From: Vitellaria paradoxa
Lineage: Eukaryota; Streptophyta; Magnoliopsida; Ericales; Sapotaceae
Direction of reading: 5' to 3'
Length of the DNA: 64,000 nt
Assembly: GCA_019916065.1 (NCBI GenBank)
Contig: CM034241.1
Location: 9,213,223-9,277,222, forward strand
The notes below the pieces were generated by a model. It ran no database searches. It saw only the letters and a program-made list of their open reading frames with translations, and was not told the origin of the DNA. Positions 1 through 11,365 of the stretch are shown one piece after another; position 1 is the first letter of the stretch; each line of letters begins with the position of its first letter. A program made the position numbers and the translations under genes.

Positions 1-723
1 TGGGCTTTTTGTGAAAGCTTTCCTGCCAGATCTGCAAAAATTCTTGAAAGTGAATCTAACTCTAGTGTTTTGGATCTAACCACCATTATAGAATTACATT
101 ATCATGTTCATCAAAGGTAATGATTAAGATTGGAGAAAAATGGATCGAGCGCAGAGACAAGAAGTTTACCTTGCCCTTGTACTGGTGGGCTTTAAGAAAC
201 TCAAGAAGTGGGTACATGCTTTCCTTGTCATGGAACAATTTTGCAGACAGGTGTCTGTTAAGGAACTCAACTCCATTTCCAATAGACTTTGAAAGAGTTG
301 GGCGAGGAAAAGACGAAGTGAACGGCTCAAAATCCAGCTCAAGAACAAAGTTGCCATTGCGCCTGCAAACCAAACAAGAAATTTTGCTCAATATAGTCGG
401 ATCCATTTCATACCCATTACTAGAAACTCCGTAACAACCACAGATCGTGAAAGATCATGAACAGATCGCGACTCGATAGACTTACTGCCCATCCACAAGC
501 TCTTCTTTGAAGTGCAGATACTCGGGCACGGTCATCTCCTCGATGACAAGAGCATTAACATTGACTCTAATGTATTCCCAGACACCAGGCCTCAAACGCA
601 CAGCAAGAGCAATCCATGGAGGCAAAACTATTGCTTCCTACGTAGATCACAGGATTTTCAGCAGAGATCTACACATGGTTTTACCTTCAATATGCTAGAA
701 TAAAAGAATGATCAACAATCAGT

Positions 724-758
<35 letters not shown>

Positions 759-931
759 ACCTGTGTGGACTTCAGAATCTCTCCAAATGGTCCATCGTGC
801 AGTTTCTTTTGGACATCTTTGGGGAGGGATTCAAGATCAGCCTCAATCTGATGGGGTTTCAGAATTCCCTTGCTATGTTCTTCAATCCTTCAAAAACAAA
901 TATAATATTATATATATATATATATACATAT

Positions 932-962
<31 letters not shown>

Positions 963-1227
963 TGTGTGTATATATATGCAGAAGACATATATGTGAAAGG
1001 TTTGTGTTTTTGTTATGATCTATTCATACCAACCATGATCCACAATATTTCTTAAAAGTTTCTAAATAGATTGATAGCATCTTCATTCTTTTTTAAGTCC
1101 TGAAAATCTGTGAAGTCGAAAATACATACTTTGACAGAAGCAACAGCAATTCATTGCGTTGAGCAGTCAGAGTTCCATCCACACGCTCCCGAAGGCTGTG
1201 AACGCGAGTCAGAACATTTCCAACCAT
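1..1227 (-). CDS. SUS: Sucrose synthase, N-terminal part (5' end of gene; truncated by window edge)
   Basis: Sucrose synthase reversibly converts sucrose and UDP to UDP-glucose and fructose in the cytosol. Four coding exons were assembled on the minus strand: 1227-1130, 887-761, 637-486 and 362-170. All junctions are GT-AG and all phases match (2, 0, 2, 0 bases carried over). They encode residues 1-190 of a protein that is normally about 800 residues. Seen directly: the N-terminal [10 protein letters not shown] segment, whose Ser11 corresponds to the known regulatory phosphoserine; [33 protein letters not shown]; and [25 protein letters not shown] and HDKES. These cover the cellular targeting domain and the start of the ENOD40-peptide-binding domain. 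The glycosyltransferase domain lies beyond the window. The ATG at 1225-1227 was chosen because an in-frame TGA lies upstream in the leader, just after an acceptor at 1259-1260. Bases 1-169 read as intron 4; no convincing fifth exon was seen. The exons are intact, so the gene looks functional. Confidence 0.95.
722..966. repeat. AT microsatellites in sucrose synthase introns 1 and 2
   Basis: An uninterrupted (AT)n run at about 726-754 lies in intron 2 and a longer (AT)/(GT) tract at about 907-966 lies in intron 1. Similar short AT runs occur at 1303-1322 and 1795-1820 in the leader intron. Confidence 0.85.
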
Positions 1228-1258
1228 GTCTCCTAACAGATTCACAGACAAACTTCAC

Positions 1259-2950
1259 CTGCTACACAAACAATGGACAACTTAGAACAATATATACACC
1301 AATATATATAGATATATATATATAAATGGGGTGTACACAAGTTACTTGGTGGTTGGTAGAAAACTGTAAATTTTGAAAGAAAATAATAATAATTAGAAAA
1401 AAAAGAGTAGAAATTAAAAAAAATTAGAGACCGTTGATAAAATTTGAGAAAATTACTAGAAGTAAAAAATATGTTTACTGGAGAAAGGTAAAGTAAATTT
1501 TAAAAAATTAATAAAAAAAATAATTTTTTTAATAAAAATTGGTTAACTAAATAACCTCTATAAACATGTAAATTTCTAGATTAACCAGAGAGTCAAACAT
1601 CCGCCTAATTATGACCATCAAGAATGGTAAAAATTTCTAAACCTACCAACCCACCTCACCTCACTTCACCTACTGACATTTATTAGATCGCAATCTAACC
1701 AAGCATGACCCATACTTAACAACCAAGTCTACAATTATGGTTGAACTAAAAAGCCTTTACTAGCCTCCCGCATGCGTTTGGAACCCCAAATAAAATATAT
1801 ATATATACATATATATATGTGTATTTTTTTTGTTAAGAGTTGCAGTTTCGAAATTAACGAAGAGATTAAAAAAAATGGAAAAGAAATTAAATATAATGGA
1901 GTTTTTATGAATACTTTAAGACTCCAAACGAAACATACCATCTGCTCTGTTACTAAAAAGCATAGATTTTTTCTACAGCCCAGCCTAAAAACACCTGTAT
2001 GGTTTACCGGAAAGTTCAAACCCACCAAGACCCCCCCTTTTTTTTTTTGGGTGGGATTTACGTTATATGGCAGTATAGAGAAGAGAACAGAGTATGTAAT
2101 GAAAATGAATCAGTCTTTCCTGAGAAAAAGAAAACAGGACAAACTGGAAAACGTATGGGTTTGGATGAACAAGTAGATCAGCAACAACAAGCAAATCTTC
2201 CTCTCTTCTTTCTTTTTTTGAAGAAATTAGACGGTTGTAAAAACAAATCAAATGCTGATCTAACTTTTACTAATTGGTAAAAATTAGAGAAAGTTTAACC
2301 TGGTGGTCTTGCCGGATTCCGGCGGCCTTTGGCCGTGCCGGACAAGTAAAACATCCGGCGATGGGGTAGGGAGACTTTGTTGAGTAAGATCAACAATGCA
2401 AACAAACAGTTAAGTTATGGGTTTAGTTTTATAATTAAGATTTCAAACTTTTGGAACGAGAAACTCATTTGTTTTTGCCATACAGGGGAGATATTGGGAG
2501 GATCTTCTTCACCATTCTCTCAGAAGGACAGGAGAGAAGAAAGGAAAAAAAAAAAAAACTCCATATTTGTCAGAAAACTAACAGATCGGAACTCGGAAGC
2601 GTGTAAAATTTACTGAAAACGAAATTTCAACCCATGAAAGACACTGAAGAAAGAAAATTTAAACTAATAATTTGAAAATATAAACTTGATCATTAGCTTC
2701 TGAACCAATGCAAATCTCGATAAAGGTTTAAATTTCCAGTTGCCCACAAATCTTTTCCCACCGACTTCTATGATCCTGACTCTCAACTACTTCAAAAAAA
2801 AAAAAAAAAGAGCAAGAGAACAGTGAGAGAAGCAATAAACTTTCCTAAAAACAGAGATCCAACGAAGGAAGGGAATCAAAAAGAAAGAAAGACAGCAAAT
2901 TAATGAACGGAGAAACAGAAAGAAAAAAAGAAACAGAGCAATGAACGGAC
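1259..2950 (-). other. Leader (5'UTR) intron of the sucrose synthase gene
   Basis: An acceptor (TGTGTAGCAG) ends at 1259 on the minus strand, 31 bases before the start codon. A plausible donor (AACAG then GTCCGT) lies at 2950, a few bases after the expected transcription start. A long intron in the untranslated leader is a known feature of plant sucrose synthase genes. The interval holds AT microsatellites, poly-A runs and a GC-rich hairpin cluster. Intron identity is inferred; a transcript would be needed to fix the donor. Confidence 0.55.
2311..2335. repeat. GC-rich double hairpin inside the leader intron
   Basis: Two overlapping perfect palindromes stand out in AT-rich DNA: GCCGGATTCCGGC (2311-2323) and CGGCCTTTGGCCG (2323-2335). 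Nearby GCCGG copies follow. A possible splice donor (minus strand, ACCAG then GTTAAA) lies at about 2302, so this block could be an alternative leader exon. Confidence 0.4.
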
Positions 2951-2996
2951 CTGTTTTTGGTACAGAGATGGAGGAGGAAAGGAGGCCTAGGATACT

Positions 2997-3006
2997 CTTT
3001 TTATAG
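2997..3006 (-). promoter_or_regulatory. TATA box of the sucrose synthase gene
   Basis: On the minus strand the sequence reads CTATAAAAAG, a near-perfect plant TATA box. It is followed about 25-30 bases later by a pyrimidine-rich stretch (CCTCCTTTCCTCCTCC) suited to a transcription start near 2966-2975. It lies upstream of the leader intron and in the right orientation. Confidence 0.6.
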
Positions 3007-3018
3007 ACCCATTAGGTA

Positions 3019-3024
3019 ATAATT

Positions 3025-3059
<35 letters not shown>
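3019..3059. repeat. AAT trinucleotide microsatellite upstream of the sucrose synthase promoter
   Basis: About 40 bases of AAT/TAA repeats lie immediately upstream of the TATA box (relative to the minus-strand gene), so length changes here would alter promoter spacing. Confidence 0.85.
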
Positions 3060-3586
3060 GGGAGAAAATTATGCAATGTGAAGTGTGTGTACGTATGGGT
3101 GGGGGGACAATGGTCTTTGGTTTTCGTGAAACGGCAACCAATTCGAAACGCCCCCTTTTCTCCTCTTCTAGCTTGGTCAGGTGTTCTTTTCCACAAAACC
3201 GCCCTTTTTTCTTCTTGGGTACCCCTGTTTTCGCCTCTTACCCACCATTTTACTGTACAAGTAATTTTACCACAGTACCTTTCCAAAAAAAAAAATTAAT
3301 TTAATCACAGCCCCCGTTGTTTTGTTTATTACTGTGGTTAATCCGTGTAAGGCATAGAATTGAATATTTTTTTTATAAGTAAAATATAATTTTTAAATGT
3401 ATTATAAAATATTTTAACAAAATTGTATAATTTTATGAGATAATTAAGAGTTATTTTTTTATATTTATATTTTTTTATTTATGTCAGTGTTAGTAAATCG
3501 ATAGTCTCGGATTTATATATAAATATTAAAAATTTATATTTTACCAAATGGTAAGTTCCATTTAAGAAACTCATGAGATCACTTTA

Positions 3587-3739
3587 TGGCACCGTTTGGC
3601 ATCTCCAAAAAGCAAAAAAAATATTCTAAAAACTTTTATCACATCAACTTTTTTATTTCACTGTACGCATTACGAACTCACAACTTTTCTCACTTTATCT
3701 CATTTTTTTCACTTTTTATCACTCCAAACACACACTATA
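3587..3739. mobile_element. Tourist-like MITE (subfamily with ATTACGAACTCACAAC)
   Basis: Bounded by ACCGTTTGGC and ACTCCAAACACACAC, with possible TTA duplications at 3584-3586 and 3740-3742. The body shares ATTACGAACTCACAACTTTT with the element at 27796-27988 and part of it with 36305-36472. Assignment to PIF/Harbinger rests on the ends and the 3-bp duplication; no transposase is present. Confidence 0.6.
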
Positions 3740-3742
3740 TTA

Positions 3743-4656
3743 GTAAAAATAAAATAAAATAGTGAATATGAAAAGCACTACACAAAATTTAGGAATAACT
3801 TTTTATTAATTTTATAAAAATAACTTAAATTAAAAATATTATTATTAATCATGCTTTGTACTTTACAAAAAAATTATAGTCAACCTTACCAATTTAAATT
3901 TAAAATTAGAATTTAAAAAAAAAATCACTCACCTATGATTAGTTGTAGTTGTATTCGATGTTTTGTGAAAATAAAAGAAAAATAAATAAGTAAAATGATG
4001 ACTATAGAGTGTACCAAATAGGATTTGAGATAAATTTTTAATTAGTTTTATAAAAATAATTTAAATAAAAAATATTATTATTAATCATCTATACTTTATA
4101 TAAAATAAAACAAATTTAGTCAATGTGACTAATTTAAAAATATTATTTTTTTGTGCTTTTAAATTTTAAAAATATTAAAGGTTGTTATGAGAGAAATGAT
4201 TTAATTATCATTTAATTTTTACTATTTGTGGTTTTTAATATAATTTCATTTTTATTTTTAATTTAATTACGAATATATTTGAAATATATAAATTTTACAA
4301 TTAAAATGAATTTATAAAGCCAGTGGATCTCTTATTTGGAACCTAAGAAAGTGGGTCCCTTTTCTGAACCCATAAATTGATTTACATTTATTAAAATTAC
4401 ATACCATAATTCTAGTGTTTTTATAATCTAAGAAGAAGTAAATTTGTAATCTTTCGGCGATATGGGATAAAAAAATAAAAGTTTTGTCAATTAAAAAAGA
4501 AAAGAGAAGAAGAGAGAAGTAAATAAATTAAAAAAATAATTCAAAATTCTATGGAAAAGAAAAAACAGAATGGAAATCAAAGAGATATCCTACTTAGGAT
4601 TGGAGTGAAGGAGAAGAAGAAAGAGAAAATACATTATTTAGTATTATAATATAGAT
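3743..4656 (-). mobile_element. Helitron-like repeat, minus orientation
   Basis: Read on the minus strand the interval begins with TCTATATTATAATAC preceded by A, which resembles the 5' end of plant Helitrons (TCTATAT-type, inserted between A and T). Its body matches the repeat at 30523-31960 in inverted orientation. Shared blocks include the TATGATTAATAATATTTTTA-type motif, followed by a TTATAAAACTAAT-type motif and GGTCACATTGAC variants. At least two internal sub-copies are seen (about 3785-3900 and 4018-4140). The 3' CTRR end and hairpin were not located, so the class call is tentative. Confidence 0.4.
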
Positions 4657-4778
4657 TAAAACAAATGAACATATTTTTTATTTTTATTATTTTTTTATTT
4701 TTATTGGTTACGAGTAATATCAAAAAGGTTACCATGGACCCGCTTGTGAAATATTAAAACTATAAATAGATGTTTTAA

Positions 4779-5358
4779 GGCCCTGTTTGGAGAAGTAAAA
4801 TAAGTGCAAAAAAAAATACTAATGTTTGGTGTTTCAGAAACGTTAGGTTTACAATATATTAAAGCATTTTAAAATGACATTGTTTTGGACCAAAAAAATA
4901 AAGAATCCCAAATCTGATACACTTTTTGCACTCAAATCTCACCCTCATAGAATGTGTTTTTGGCTAAAAGTGTATCAGATTTGAGTGCGGAAAGTATATC
5001 AAATTTGAGATTTTTTGTTCCTTTTTTTTTTGTTTTTTGTTTTTTTTTTTTGCTCTAAAACGATGTCATTTTGAAATATTATAAAAAAATTTTGGAAAAA
5101 AATTATTGTAGACGTTGTATTTTTCTTGGTATTTTAGGTATTTAATAAAATATCAAAAGTTATCAATTTTGCTAAATGGGGCAAATTGCTAAAACATCAA
5201 CTAAAAAGTTATCAAAATTTTTATCAAATACTTAAATATTGCCAAAAGCTTCTAAAAATTTCTATTTATTTCATCAAATATAAAAAAAAAATTCATCTGC
5301 TAACTTTTATCATAAATAAAACTAAGGGTTACTAGAAGTTTGATTTTCAAACGCAGCC
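4779..5358. mobile_element. Tourist-like element, 580 bp, carrying an internal foldback
   Basis: Begins GGCCCTGTTTGGAG and ends CAAACGCAGCC, with TAA duplications at 4776-4778 and 5359-5361. Inside, about 4850-4945 and 4960-5090 form inverted arms, each with AAATGACATNGTTTT and CAAATCTGATACACTTTT variants. These make a long imperfect hairpin. Confidence 0.7.
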
Positions 5359-5837
5359 TAATATGAAGTTATTGCACTACATGGGATTGAGGTGTAAGTA
5401 GAGAAGAAGCAAGGATTTTATCACAAGGGATTAAAAAATTTTTAGTAAAAATTTAACTGTTGATCAAAGAATACTAACCATTTATTCGAGATTTACTTTC
5501 GTCAAAATCAAAAAATTTCTTCTGGTGCTACGATTGTTATCGGTAACGTTCTTCTGCTTCACTTTTTCATTAGTAGTTCAAAACTTAGGATGCTTTTTAT
5601 TGTTTTGTTTTTAAAATAAAAAAAATAATTTGCAGAGAGTGATAGAAAAAAGAGTAAAACAAGTAAGAGAAGTTAAAAATAATGAAAATATAAATTGTAT
5701 AAGAGAAAATTGACGGTATAGAAAAGAAAAATCTCGAGGGTGAAGAAAAATTTATGAATTTGCTTTGAAAAAGAATAAAATTAGTGTTTTGCGCCTTATT
5801 AATTTTTTTAATGGATCCTATTATGAAAAGTTAAGTA

Positions 5838-5990
5838 GGTGTTTGGTTGACAAAAAATGGAGTAAAAAATACAATAAAAGTAGAAAGATATGACATAAAA
5901 TAAAATGTGAAAAATTTTGATTGGATAAAAGTATAAAAAGTAATTAAAGTTGGTAATTTTAGTTATTTTTGATGATGCCAAACAGAGCCT
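5838..5990. mobile_element. Tourist-like MITE (subfamily 'GTAATAAAAGTAGAAA')
   Basis: GGTGTTTGGTTGAC at the left and GCCAAACAGAGCC at the right, followed by TTA. Its body aligns by eye with elements at 13254-13399 and 29115-29267 (AAAAATACAATA, AATGTGAAAAATTTTGATTG) and, in reverse, with 37009-37147. Confidence 0.65.
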
Positions 5991-6748
5991 TAGTTAATTG
6001 ATAATACTTTTTCATTGGCCAAGGGAAGCATTACCAAGGGAGTATTTATTTTTACAATAGTTTCGTCCATAGGTGTAAGGCATCCCACCAATCCAATTTC
6101 AAGAGTTTATGCAGTAGATATGATAGGATCTATACATTCTAGAACTTAGCTTTTTTTTTTTTTTCTTTCGTTTTTCTGTGACAAAATATATTTGTATTTA
6201 TGAAATTTTACTTAATGAGTTTAAAAACCTTTCATGTGCATTAATATAAATTAGTAGCTCTTATAATTGATAAAATTTATGTAAAATTTATTAATTTAAA
6301 AATACATAAATTAAATATTAGAATCAAAGAAAAAAAAGAAATATTGTTGTAAATAAATATTATAATAAATGAAGTGAAGAAATTTAAATGATACTGTTAG
6401 AGTTGCATGAGACTTATCGAGATTCAAATTACTCTAACAAGATTTAACTTGAGGATCTAAATTTCAAAACCAACTCCAGTCTCCCCCCTTATCCAATAAT
6501 GTTGATGGAAAACTATTCAGTCATAAGATATTTAATACCACACCCCATGATATTGCATTACATATCCTCCACTTTGAGGGATATAAAATTAAGAGTAGAC
6601 TTTGTATACAATGTCTATCTTTTTTACAAGTCTGGGTCCCACAGATTGATAATTCAATCCCCCGCCTTACATTTCACAAACAAACATTATCACATGGTAT
6701 TGTATTATCTAGATGCCTATACTAGTTTTCTAGCAAGATATAAAATCA

Positions 6749-6981
6749 GGTGAGCCTATTCACACTCTACAAATGAATTTTTATACTCCATTTTACTTTT
6801 TTTATTGAATAAAATTACATGATTACCTTCATTCATGTAGAAGAATATTTATGACATTAAAATTATACGACACATCTTATTAGAAAAATGAGGATAGTTA
6901 TGTAATTTTGTTATAATTTTATTTAATGAAAAAGTAAAGTAGAGTGTAAGAATCTACTTGTAGAGTGTAAATAGACTCACC
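6749..6981. mobile_element. Terminal-inverted-repeat MITE, 233 bp
   Basis: The left end GGTGAGCCTATTCACACTCT matches the reverse complement of the right end, GGTGAGTCTATTTACACTCT. The inverted similarity continues inward through TTTTATTGAATAAAATTACA / TTCATTAAATAAAATTATAA. A related copy lies at 63126-63344. No clear target duplication was found, so the superfamily is unassigned. Confidence 0.7.
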
Positions 6982-7611
6982 CTTTAAAATTTTTAAATTA
7001 TTCCCTGTCAAATAACCTATTAAATCACATTTTTTATTTTAATTTATATCCTTCCACTAATCAAACATTAAAAAGTTAATTTTATATAAAAAATAAAATA
7101 TTTGTTAACGAATGCCCCAGAGTACTCATTAAGATCCAATGATAATATGCCATTTGATTATTTTTATTTTAATCTAAAAAGTTAAAAATTTATTGGTTGT
7201 AGAGTCATAAAAAAGTGTATTATCTATATTAATTGATAATTATTATTTTTTAAGATAAAGTTATGGAATTACCCATAGAAGTGGACTTTTACTTTTACCT
7301 TACGTTGTCTTCATCTTTCTGATAAAAAAAATATTTTGTAGTTCAAAATCATGATTTATTTAACAAATAATATTCATACAAGTGTGTAATTTGCACATTT
7401 ATCAAAACTTATTTTTCATACGTTTTTTACTTGTAAAGTAGGAGTTTGATTTGTTTGAGTAATTTTACTTCAAAAGAAGTATGATAGTTAATGTTGTAAT
7501 TTGGACTTAAAAAGGATAACTTATCAATTAATGTAAATAAACATCTTCTCTTTTGAATTGTATAATTCATAAAATTTATTAGATCACATGTTATATTTTT
7601 ATCAACTCTTA

Positions 7612-7773
7612 GGGTGTGTTTGGAGTTATATAAAATAGTATAAAATTATATAAAATTGTAAAAGTAAATATCTCGTAATTCGTGTAATAAGTGAAATTTT
7701 TAAATTTTACTATCTCGTAATTCGTATTTGTAGAGATGTATAAATTTTTTTTTTAAGAACTCCAAACGGAGCC
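7612..7773. mobile_element. Tourist-like MITE with TTA duplication
   Basis: GGGTGTGTTTGGAG ... CTCCAAACGGAGCC, with TTA at 7609-7611 and 7774-7776. The body (TATATAAAATAGTATAAAAT, CTCGTAATTCGTGTAATAA) is shared with 25800-25951 and a degenerate copy at about 11862-11995. Confidence 0.75.
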
Positions 7774-8005
7774 TTAATAAGTGCGCTAGAAGCACTTGGT
7801 AGCAGGACCCAAAAATAAATCACATATATATTATTCATAATCTCACACATTAATTTGTAATAATTTTTATTTCAAATCATTTTTATTCCCCCAGTCAAAC
7901 ATAGCTGGATGAGATACGACTTTAGATTTTGTTTCAATTTATCCAAGGATTTGTTCTTTCCCGTTGAACACGTTATCTATTTCGAGGTATTCGTTGGTTT
8001 TTGGT

Positions 8006-8212
8006 TCATGCCTCGGCGGTCCCTTCCTCCTGTTGTCTTTGACCCACTTGCAAGGTCGCTTTGATTTCTTGTTTTTCAAGGTCTGTGTTCTCTCCGCTGC
8101 CGCCAACTTGTTTCATTGTCTGGACTCTGGATGAGGGTTGTTCGGATCCATCTGGTTGGAGCGACCCGCTCCACCGTCCCACTCCAAATTCTCTGGAAGT
8201 TTTGCAGCTCAT
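8006..8212 (-). other. GC-richer block with a 68-codon open frame, unassigned
   Basis: A block of near 50% GC in AT-rich DNA. The minus strand is open for 68 codons of hydrophilic residues (Q, E, S, G rich), without a recognised domain. It could be a captured gene fragment or a former exon. No splice context or homology was recognised. Confidence 0.25.
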
Positions 8213-8330
8213 CTAATTCCTAATTGTAAATTAAAATATTTATGAAATTATTTATGAATTTACAAATATAATGATATTAAAACAGCATAATTGAATTCAA
8301 AAAAGCTTAAAAGCTTTGTTTTAAGTTAAA

Positions 8331-8544
8331 AGTAATGCTACACTTGCACCTTTTTATTTATACTCTTTTTACACTCTACCAGTTATGACAGGTCATGACC
8401 AGTATAGTCTACTCAAAATCATTACAACCGTTAGATGTCACATTCTACGTGTGGCTGTGATAATTTTGAGTAGACTATACTAGTCATGACGACCAATAGG
8501 GTGTAAGAAAGGTGTAAACAAAAGAGTGTAACTGTAGCATTACT
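8331..8544. mobile_element. Foldback MITE, 214 bp
   Basis: The element is almost entirely self-complementary. It starts AGTAATGCTACACTTGCACC and its reverse complement starts AGTAATGCTACAGTTACACT. The inner arms AGTATAGTCTACTCAAAAT and ATTTTGAGTAGACTATACT are perfect complements around a centre of about 45 bases. No certain target duplication was found. Confidence 0.8.
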
Positions 8545-9184
8545 ATTGAGTTAATTTAGCTCAAAAGGTTTTATTTGAACTAAGTTATTTTTGCTTCAAA
8601 GTAAACTATTTTTCAGTGAAAAGATATTTATTCATGTTTCAAAAAAAATATAATTTTTAAAAATATAAGTGTATTTCTTAAAAATATTTTACGATGAAAT
8701 AAACGAACCCTCGGTGTATGTTTTTCTCTATTGTTTCATACATATGATGTTAATTGATATCTTTTTTTTTTTAATTTTTCATGTAATTATAATATTAATT
8801 CTTATTCTTATTCAATTTGTTACTAATGTCATAACTCAATTATCTCGAATATGAAATTAATATTGAAACATTCTTAACCATTTGTTTAATTTTTAATTTT
8901 TAGTTTTAGTTTTAGTGTAATAAAATTAATGATTAATGAAAATATTTAGATGGAGTACGGCAATTTAACTCGACAATTCGATTAACTGCTTAATTTAACT
9001 CAAAAATTTGATTAAATGCTTCACTCTGATCTTAATAGGGTTAGTGTGAAATTCAAATAATAAGATATGAAGCAAGTAGGGCACAAATGATAAAAACTAA
9101 TGCAAGTATGGAATGTGTTGGAGTTTTTGTCCTCTCAATTACAACTTTTGTAATTACATCTTAAATATTTCTTTTATATTATAA

Positions 9185-9546
9185 GCCTCGTTTGGAGTAA
9201 GAAAAAATAAGATAAATTGAGATAAAATATGGTTTTGGGTTAATTTTGGCGCCTTTTTTTTCTGAATAGTAGCAAACTGTGAGAATTGTTTTCCAAATCC
9301 GTTCCCAGGGATTGAAAAAAATTTACATAAAATAGCGACAATGGTACTTGTTTGAAAGTTTTCGACATGAAGAATATGATTGTAAAAAAAATTTACGCAT
9401 TCGGTTAACCTACTTTCAAATTTTTTATTTTTTTAGTGAAATATTGAAACTTTTGAAATTAGTAATGGCAGAAAAATTAGAGATATGGGAATTGTTGGAT
9501 ATTTATTGTGATTTTTGGAGTTTGTTAGGGATGCCAAACGGGGCCA
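9185..9546. mobile_element. Tourist-like element
   Basis: GCCTCGTTTGGAG ... GCCAAACGGGGCCA, with TAA on both sides (9182-9184, 9547-9549). The 71-codon open frame inside it has no recognisable similarity and is probably chance. Confidence 0.65.
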
Positions 9547-10107
9547 TAATATTACACAAATGATATATATCAGTAAAAATGATATACAAATATTATTAAT
9601 ATATTTTTGTGTTAATATTTTAATTATGATTTATATTTGGATAAAATTCATAATTTTAGCTATCCATATAAATTAAAGGTTTGAAGAGAATATTATGAAT
9701 AAGATTTATTTTGGGTAGTTAGAATAAAGAAGCGTTTTCGGTGTTTTACATAACCACAAATGATATATCAAGGTGAAAATAAAATTTTATATAGAATAGT
9801 TGTAACACCAGCTATTTTACGTGATAAAAATTAGTTATTAACAAGTAAAACGCTTATAAGATAATTGTGACGGAAATGATGATGTTTTGATGTGTTCTAA
9901 TACAAAAAATATAGGATAAAAATAAATGTTTTTAAAAAAATTAAGAACACACCGATTAAAAAAAGAAAAGAAAGAAGAAGAAGAAGAAGTGAAGAGATGT
10001 CATTTGAGATAGTTTTGTTACATCCACTGCAAAACTAGAGATGTAATCATAATTGGGTCCAAGTAATGGAAAAAATGGCTAAAGGTAGCTATCTAAGTTT
10101 ACATTAA

Positions 10108-10333
10108 AAGTTTGTTTAGAAAACCAAAAGCTAATTTAAAAAAATCAGTATTTTTATTTATTTATTTATTTATTTATTTTTTTGGCAATTGAAAAGTCAA
10201 TTTTATACTTTTTTTTTATGCATAAAAACTAAGGGTACCTATAAGGGTATATTTATAATTTTGACAAAATATATTTCTCGATTTGTGCAAAAAATTAAAA
10301 ATTTATCTTTTTAGTTTTGTTACCAAACAAAGC
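10108..10333. mobile_element. Tourist-like element
   Basis: Left AGTTTGTTTAGAAAACC, right ACCAAACAAAGCC, flanked by TAA at both ends. It contains an ATTT microsatellite at about 10153-10180. Confidence 0.5.
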
Positions 10334-10664
10334 CTAAGTTGAATTGTTAAGAAATGTTCAATTCAAATAATTTCACATAAAATACAACACTTCACAGAAG
10401 TAAATACAAAAAAGATAAATATAAACTACAATAAACTAATTTAGGATTAAAATTTTATTGAATTGAGTGGAGCTTTACATTTGAAAACATTATTAACAGT
10501 CAAATTTTATTTTTTCACACTTCAGAAATGAAGGTGTTAAATATCATTTTCATTTACATTTATATAATTTGAATTATTTTGATTTTTATGAGTATAGTTA
10601 TGAGAATTATTTTTTATTACTAATGTATAGCTTATTTTGAGTTCAGTCAATTTTACTCAATTAA

Positions 10665-11017
10665 AGGTGTGTTTGGACAATAAAACAATTTTTTATTTTT
10701 TAACTTATTTTAATCTTATATGACTACCTTTTTTTTTCAAATTTTTTTAATAGTTTTAAGGCATGTTATTTGTATTCATAAAAAAAAAAATGTTTTCAAA
10801 TAAGAAATTTTATGCACGCATAAATTAGTTTTTTTTTTTAATTATAAGTGATTTTTTTTTGGCAATTTTTTTCATTGATGAGAATAATATACCTAAAAAA
10901 TATTAAATAAATAATTAAAATTTGATTAAAAATTCTTATATGATTAAAAATTTTATATAATATAAAAAAAACTAAAAATTAAAATTATAAATTATCTTTT
11001 AGTTCCCAAACAACTCA
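10665..11017. mobile_element. Tourist-like element
   Basis: AGGTGTGTTTGG at the left and CCCAAACAACTCA at the right, each flanked by TAA (10662-10664, 11018-11020). Confidence 0.55.
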
Positions 11018-11054
11018 TAATTAAATGTCCTGATAATGAAATAGACGGGTTTAA

Positions 11055-11352
11055 GGCTGTGTTTGTTTGCACAAAAAAATGTAATTTTAGGAATTTTTAA
11101 TAATTTTTAGTAATTAAAATTTTGGGTTCATTTGGAAAAAATTTAAAATTTTTAAAAATTTTTTATATTCTTTTAGTTGTTTGATAAAAAAAAAATTAGA
11201 GAAAATTTCAATAATTTAAAAAAATTTTTAGTAATTTTTGGCTGTAAGATCAAAAAATTAAGAAATTTTTAACAACTTTTGTAGTGTTGTCACACACCAA
11301 ATAAAGAAAAAAAATGTCAAAAATTCTTTTTTAACCAAACCAAACGCACACT
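11055..11352. mobile_element. Tourist-like element
   Basis: GGCTGTGTTTGTTTGC after TAA at the left, and CCAAACCAAACGCACAC at the right. The right-hand duplication is not recognisable. Confidence 0.45.
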
Positions 11353-11365
11353 CACTAGTTATCCG

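Noticed and set aside
1..80. Possible fifth sucrose synthase exon after TTTTTGCAG on the minus strand
   Set aside because: None of the frames gives the NLMLNDRIQ-type sequence expected after HQYKGK, so the stretch was left as intron.
120..434. 104-codon plus-strand frame opposite sucrose synthase exon 4
   Set aside because: Antisense shadow of a real exon; it has no similarity of its own.
1772..2176. 134-codon plus-strand frame in the leader intron
   Set aside because: Low-complexity K, F and I rich peptide over AT microsatellite and poly-A DNA, antisense within the sucrose synthase leader intron.
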